64,000 nucleotides of DNA, taken from positions 62,001 through 126,000 of the forward strand of contig NZ_LMSJ01000008.1 of the NCBI RefSeq assembly GCF_001428105.1, given 5' to 3'. The notes beneath the pieces were generated by a model. It saw nothing but the letters and a program-made list of their open reading frames with translations, was not told where the DNA came from and did not search any database. Made by a program: the position numbers and the translations under genes. This DNA is from Paenibacillus sp. Soil766 (GTDB lineage: Bacteria > Bacillota > Bacilli > Paenibacillales > NBRC-103111). This document shows, piece by piece, positions 60,590 through 64,000 of the stretch. Position 1 is the stretch's first letter; every line of letters starts with the position of its first letter.

Positions 60590-63500
60590 ATGGTCAAAAA
60601 AAAATTCAGACATCTGTTGCTTTGTCTTGCAGTACTGCTGATGCTGCCGCAATGGAGCGGATTGGCTGCGGCGGCAGAACCGAAGACAGCCAAGACGGAT
60701 TCGGCATTTGCGCAGGAGGGAAAGAATGTGTCGGATTTCTACAATGTAATCATGCAGACAGGAGCCGATCCCTGGGTTTACAAACACACCGATGGCTACT
60801 ATTACAACGTATTTGCCAACTCCAGTGGCATCGTGATCCGCAGAGCGAAAACGATCACCGGCATTGAGGCTGGTGAGAGGGGCCTGGCCTGGACGCCGGT
60901 TAAGGGCACAATGTACAGCTCCAATGTTTGGGCGCCTGAAATGCATTATCTCAAAGATACCGACGGCAAATCCAAATGGTATATTTACTTTGCGGCTGAC
61001 AACGGAACTAATGCAAACCACCGCATGTACGTGCTGGAGAACGAAAGTGAAAATCCGTTGACCGGCACCTGGGAGTTCAAAGGGAAGATGACTGATTCTA
61101 CCGACCGTTGGGCGATTGACGGCACTGTGCTGACTGTAAATGAGAAACACTATTTCATCTGGTCCGGTTGGGAAGAAACGGACGGAAGCTTCCAAAATTT
61201 ATATATTGCGCAGATGAGTGACCCACGGACCATCAGTTCCGAACGGGTATTGCTCTCGACGTCTGAATATGATTGGGAATCTTCCCCGGCCAGAATCAAT
61301 GAAGGTCCAGAAGTGACGATCAAGGGCGACACGATCAATCTGGTCTATTCTGCAAACGGAAGCTGGACAGACAGTTATTGCCTCGGGCTGATCACGGCCA
61401 AGATCGGCGACGATTTGATGAATCCCGACTCTTGGGTGAAAAAAGACACGCCGATCTTCTCAGGAGCCAATGGCGTTTACGGCCCTGGCCACCACAGCAT
61501 CGTCACGTCTCCTGATGGCACAGAGGACTGGATCATCTACCATGCCGCCCGTTGGTCGGGATCGGGTTGGACCCGAAAAGTCCAAACGCAGAAATTTACT
61601 TGGAAAGCAGACAATACGCCGAACCTAGGAGAGCCCGCCGATCCGAACATACCGATTGCTCTGCCTTCGGGCGAGCCGGTGCGGAAGCGCTATGAAGCGG
61701 AAAACGCGCTGTTGGTGAAAGCTCCGGGTGGTGAAACTTCTCCTGCTGTTCGGTTGGAAAGCACCGCTTCCGGTGGAAAGAAGATCGCCAATATCAAAAA
61801 CGCCAACGATTATGCCCAGTTTACCGTAAACGTGCCAGAGACGGGATTTTATATGCTGTCTGTGCGTAATGCCAACGGCTCACCCAATGCGGCAGATGCT
61901 TCCCATATCTTGTCGATTAACGGGAGCTCTGGCGTCAATTTGAACATCGTTTATTCCGGCTTGAATCGTTGGGGGCTCTCTTCGGCGAAAGTCTATCTTA
62001 GAGAAGGCAACAATATCCTCCGCTTCTCGAAGGGGAACAACCTTGCCGAAATCGACAGCATGGATATATTTAAACTGGATGCATCGGAAATGTTATTCGA
62101 TGCCCCGGGGTACACGTTGGGGTTGGGTGAAACCCGCAGCTTGCCCTTGTATACCGTAACAGGCACTACCTATACCGCTGTTGACACAGGAGCAATCTTC
62201 AGTTCTTCCGATACGAAGGTCGCCGTTATTGACGGAGGCGTTAGGGTAAAGGCTGTAAGTGCTGGCAGTGCAACAATCACCGCCACATCTAATGGAAGAA
62301 CGGCCACAGCCACGGTTTCCGTTGCTGCGGAGCCTAAAGCTGTGCAGTCCGTTGCCATCAGTGGATTGGACAGCATCCTGACCAGTGGGGAGTCAAGCGG
62401 GTCATTGCAGGTAATGGCACGCTATAACAACTACGAGGTTCATAATGTGACAGCGGCAACCCAATTTACCAGCAGCGATCCTGGGGTGGCCAGGATTGAT
62501 TCGGATTCTGTGACCCAATCGGTATATGCGGTTAAACCGGGAACAGCGCTTCTTACAGCCGAATACAACGGCAAGAAAGCAGCGCTCAACTTGACCGTTA
62601 TTGCAGCTTCTGATGTGGTTCAGGTTGCCACCGTAGTAAAGGTTCCTTCCGGGGCGACCCCTAAGCTGCCTAGCGTTGTTGATGTTGTCTACAACAGCCA
62701 GTCGAAGAAGGCCGAGGTTGCCAGCTGGGAGCGGGAGGGGCCTGATTTCAGCTCGCTGGGCACTGTTCAGGTGCCTGTTACCATAAAGCTGGATGGCCGT
62801 GATGTTCCTTCCACCATTGCCGTAAACGTCATTCCGGGATGGGGTCTTGACGAGATTGTGATTCAACTCCGCAACAAGTTGGCTAACTTCTCTTATCCTT
62901 TGGGCGATGGGCTGGGCAACTATAGCCAATCCAAGTATGATTCCTTAGTGGCCGAAGTCAACAAGGCGGAAGAGATGGCCGTAAACGCCGATCTGAGCAA
63001 AGAACAGTTTGACGAGGAACTGAATAAGCTTGCTCAAGAGGAAACAGCTTTGTTAAATTCGCTGAACAGTATTCAGGACGGCGTCATCTATAACGCTTAC
63101 CGGGATTTCTCCGGGGATACGGTTGGCAAGTACCCTTATGGCATTACTACCGAAGATCTGACCAATGGGGCTACCGCAACTGTGCAGGAAGAGGCCGGGA
63201 ATAAATTCCTCAGGCTCATCACAACCGCTACTTCGGGCAAGGCAAACTTGTTCCTGCCGTATGCAGGCGAGGTAAAGGCTGAGGGGGATCAGCGCATCGT
63301 CATTGAATATCGCGCCAGACTAAACAACAGTTTCCAGTACGCCAATGGCGCCATGATGCGAAATGACAGCGGTACGGGCAATTATTCCATGGTCACGGCT
63401 TTTGATACGGGTAAAATTATAGTCCAAAACGGGCCGTCTACGAAGGTCAAAGTCAAAGACTTTCAGTACAATACATGGTACAAAATCAAAATGGTGGCAA

Positions 63501-64000
63501 ACGGGGACGCCAAGACTTATACCGTCTATATAGACGATGTCGAAGTGGCCACTGACTACAACTTCCGCCATACAGGCGGCGACAAGCTGAGTGGCCAGCG
63601 GTTCGGCGTCGATGGCTATGCCAACGCCTCCATCGATTTTGACGATTTTAAAGCGATGGTTACCGGAGGACCGAAGGCTGCGCCCGAGGGGCTCAAGCAC
63701 ACCAATGAATCAGCGGTTGGGGCCAATGATGGATCCATCACCGGGGTCACCTCCTCCATGGAGTGGTCCTCCGACAATGGGAGCACATGGTTAACTGTCG
63801 AAGCAGATACCATCGCAAATCTCTCACCCGGGACGTATTGGGTTCGTTACTCTGAGACGGTTACCCATAAAGCCAGCCCTCATGTGGTTTTGACCATTAC
63901 GGTCTATACTCAGCCGGTGCATGTCACCGGGGTGAGCCTGAATCAGAACATCGCTCAACTGTATACCAACAATGGAAACTCGTATGTCCAGCTCATCGCA
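60590..64000 (+). CDS. Secreted modular GH43 glycosidase, 3' truncated by the window edge
   Basis: Open for 1137 codons to the last base, ATG behind CCAAGGAGGATTGTAC, 52 bases after the previous stop, so it is co-transcribed with it. Signal peptide 1-29 (HLLLCLAVLLMLPQWSGLAA). GH43 domain (about 45-360): TGADPWVYKHTDGYYYNVF, NVWAPEMHYLKDTDGKSKWY, INEGPEVTIKGDTINLVYSA, consistent with Asp/Asp-or-Glu/Glu catalysis and resembling arabinofuranosidase-type GH43 proteins. Then a CBM-like domain (from about 367, YEAENALLVKAPGG), two BIG2-like domains, a helical linker (about 760-830), a LamG-like sandwich (about 840-1010), an Ig-like region and the start of another BIG2 (VTGVSLNQNIAQLY). Any anchor lies beyond the window. 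Confidence 0.92.
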   Translation, partial: MVKKKFRHLLLCLAVLLMLPQWSGLAAAAEPKTAKTDSAFAQEGKNVSDFYNVIMQTGADPWVYKHTDGYYYNVFANSSGIVIRRAKTITGIEAGERGLAWTPVKGTMYSSNVWAPEMHYLKDTDGKSKWYIYFAADNGTNANHRMYVLENESENPLTGTWEFKGKMTDSTDRWAIDGTVLTVNEKHYFIWSGWEETDGSFQNLYIAQMSDPRTISSERVLLSTSEYDWESSPARINEGPEVTIKGDTINLVYSANGSWTDSYCLGLITAKIGDDLMNPDSWVKKDTPIFSGANGVYGPGHHSIVTSPDGTEDWIIYHAARWSGSGWTRKVQTQKFTWKADNTPNLGEPADPNIPIALPSGEPVRKRYEAENALLVKAPGGETSPAVRLESTASGGKKIANIKNANDYAQFTVNVPETGFYMLSVRNANGSPNAADASHILSINGSSGVNLNIVYSGLNRWGLSSAKVYLREGNNILRFSKGNNLAEIDSMDIFKLDASEMLFDAPGYTLGLGETRSLPLYTVTGTTYTAVDTGAIFSSSDTKVAVIDGGVRVKAVSAGSATITATSNGRTATATVSVAAEPKAVQSVAISGLDSILTSGESSGSLQVMARYNNYEVHNVTAATQFTSSDPGVARIDSDSVTQSVYAVKPGTALLTAEYNGKKAALNLTVIAASDVVQVATVVKVPSGATPKLPSVVDVVYNSQSKKAEVASWEREGPDFSSLGTVQVPVTIKLDGRDVPSTIAVNVIPGWGLDEIVIQLRNKLANFSYPLGDGLGNYSQSKYDSLVAEVNKAEEMAVNADLSKEQFDEELNKLAQEETALLNSLNSIQDGVIYNAYRDFSGDTVGKYPYGITTEDLTNGATATVQEEAGNKFLRLITTATSGKANLFLPYAGEVKAEGDQRIVIEYRARLNNSFQYANGAMMRNDSGTGNYSMVTAFDTGKIIVQNGPSTKVKVKDFQYNTWYKIKMVANGDAKTYTVYIDDVEVATDYNFRHTGGDKLSGQRFGVDGYANASIDFDDFKAMVTGGPKAAPEGLKHTNESAVGANDGSITGVTSSMEWSSDNGSTWLTVEADTIANLSPGTYWVRYSETVTHKASPHVVLTITVYTQPVHVTGVSLNQNIAQLYTNNGNSYVQLIA

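Noticed and set aside
60568-61061. Two short ORFs at the beginning of the last GH43 gene
   Set aside because: They are alternative frames inside the open GH43 coding sequence starting at 60590, which runs unbroken to the window end.

Overview
The window looks like chromosomal DNA of a Paenibacillus-like member of the Bacillota. Supporting signs are Gram-positive ribosome binding sites, TTG and GTG starts, split glycine decarboxylase genes (gcvPA/gcvPB) behind a tandem glycine riboswitch, very large secreted modular GH43 enzymes with SLH anchors, an Lsa-type ABC-F gene, and many intrinsic terminators. No rRNA, tRNA or CRISPR array was recognised. The species call is an inference from gene content.

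Layout. 1-6.7 kb: the end of one large secreted modular protein and one complete modular GH43-like enzyme. 6.7-12.3 kb: glycine cleavage genes gcvT-gcvPA-gcvPB on the minus strand under a glycine riboswitch, with gcvH and a YuiH-like molybdoenzyme gene divergent on the plus strand. 12.6-17.9 kb: an AraC regulator divergent from a four-gene operon that looks like non-phosphorylating deoxysugar (L-fucose/L-rhamnose type) oxidation. 18.0-19.9 kb: an Lsa-like ABC-F ribosome-protection gene with an attenuator and a translated leader peptide. 20.1-21.5 kb: a lipoprotein and two truncated gene remnants.

21.7-28.8 kb holds the most interesting block. A 49-residue precursor has a textbook double-glycine leader and a predicted product of only seven residues. 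It is followed by a terminator, a cytoplasmic parvulin-type prolyl isomerase, an ABC exporter carrying two N-terminal cyclic-nucleotide-binding-like domains plus a C39 leader peptidase, a 7TM-type histidine kinase, and a response regulator with a SARP/BTAD-type output. I read it as a self-contained peptide export and sensing system. It is bordered on both sides by truncated remnants of unrelated genes, which suggests it was inserted as a unit.

29.0-55.0 kb is an accessory zone. It contains a chemotaxis-type transducer, P-loop kinases, lipoproteins, a nucleotidyltransferase, an HNH protein, a YxlEFG-like ABC operon with palindromic operators, an ECF sigma/anti-sigma pair, a UspA protein, a methyltransferase, a small membrane pair and pgsA, mixed with many decayed genes (IS110 transposase, Dabb, stalk/IseA, ADP-ribosylglycohydrolase, YVTN, TPR, GNAT and YyaL pieces). 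Nearly every plus-strand gene here is followed by a copy of a short hairpin repeat (core CTAACGGGCAG or CTAACGnnnGAAC plus TAGTTCAA) that I do not see outside this zone.

55.3-64 kb: two consecutive secreted GH43 genes, the first a 1748-residue SLH-anchored protein and the second running off the window. Together with 1-6.7 kb they suggest a strain specialised in plant polysaccharide or arabinogalactan breakdown.
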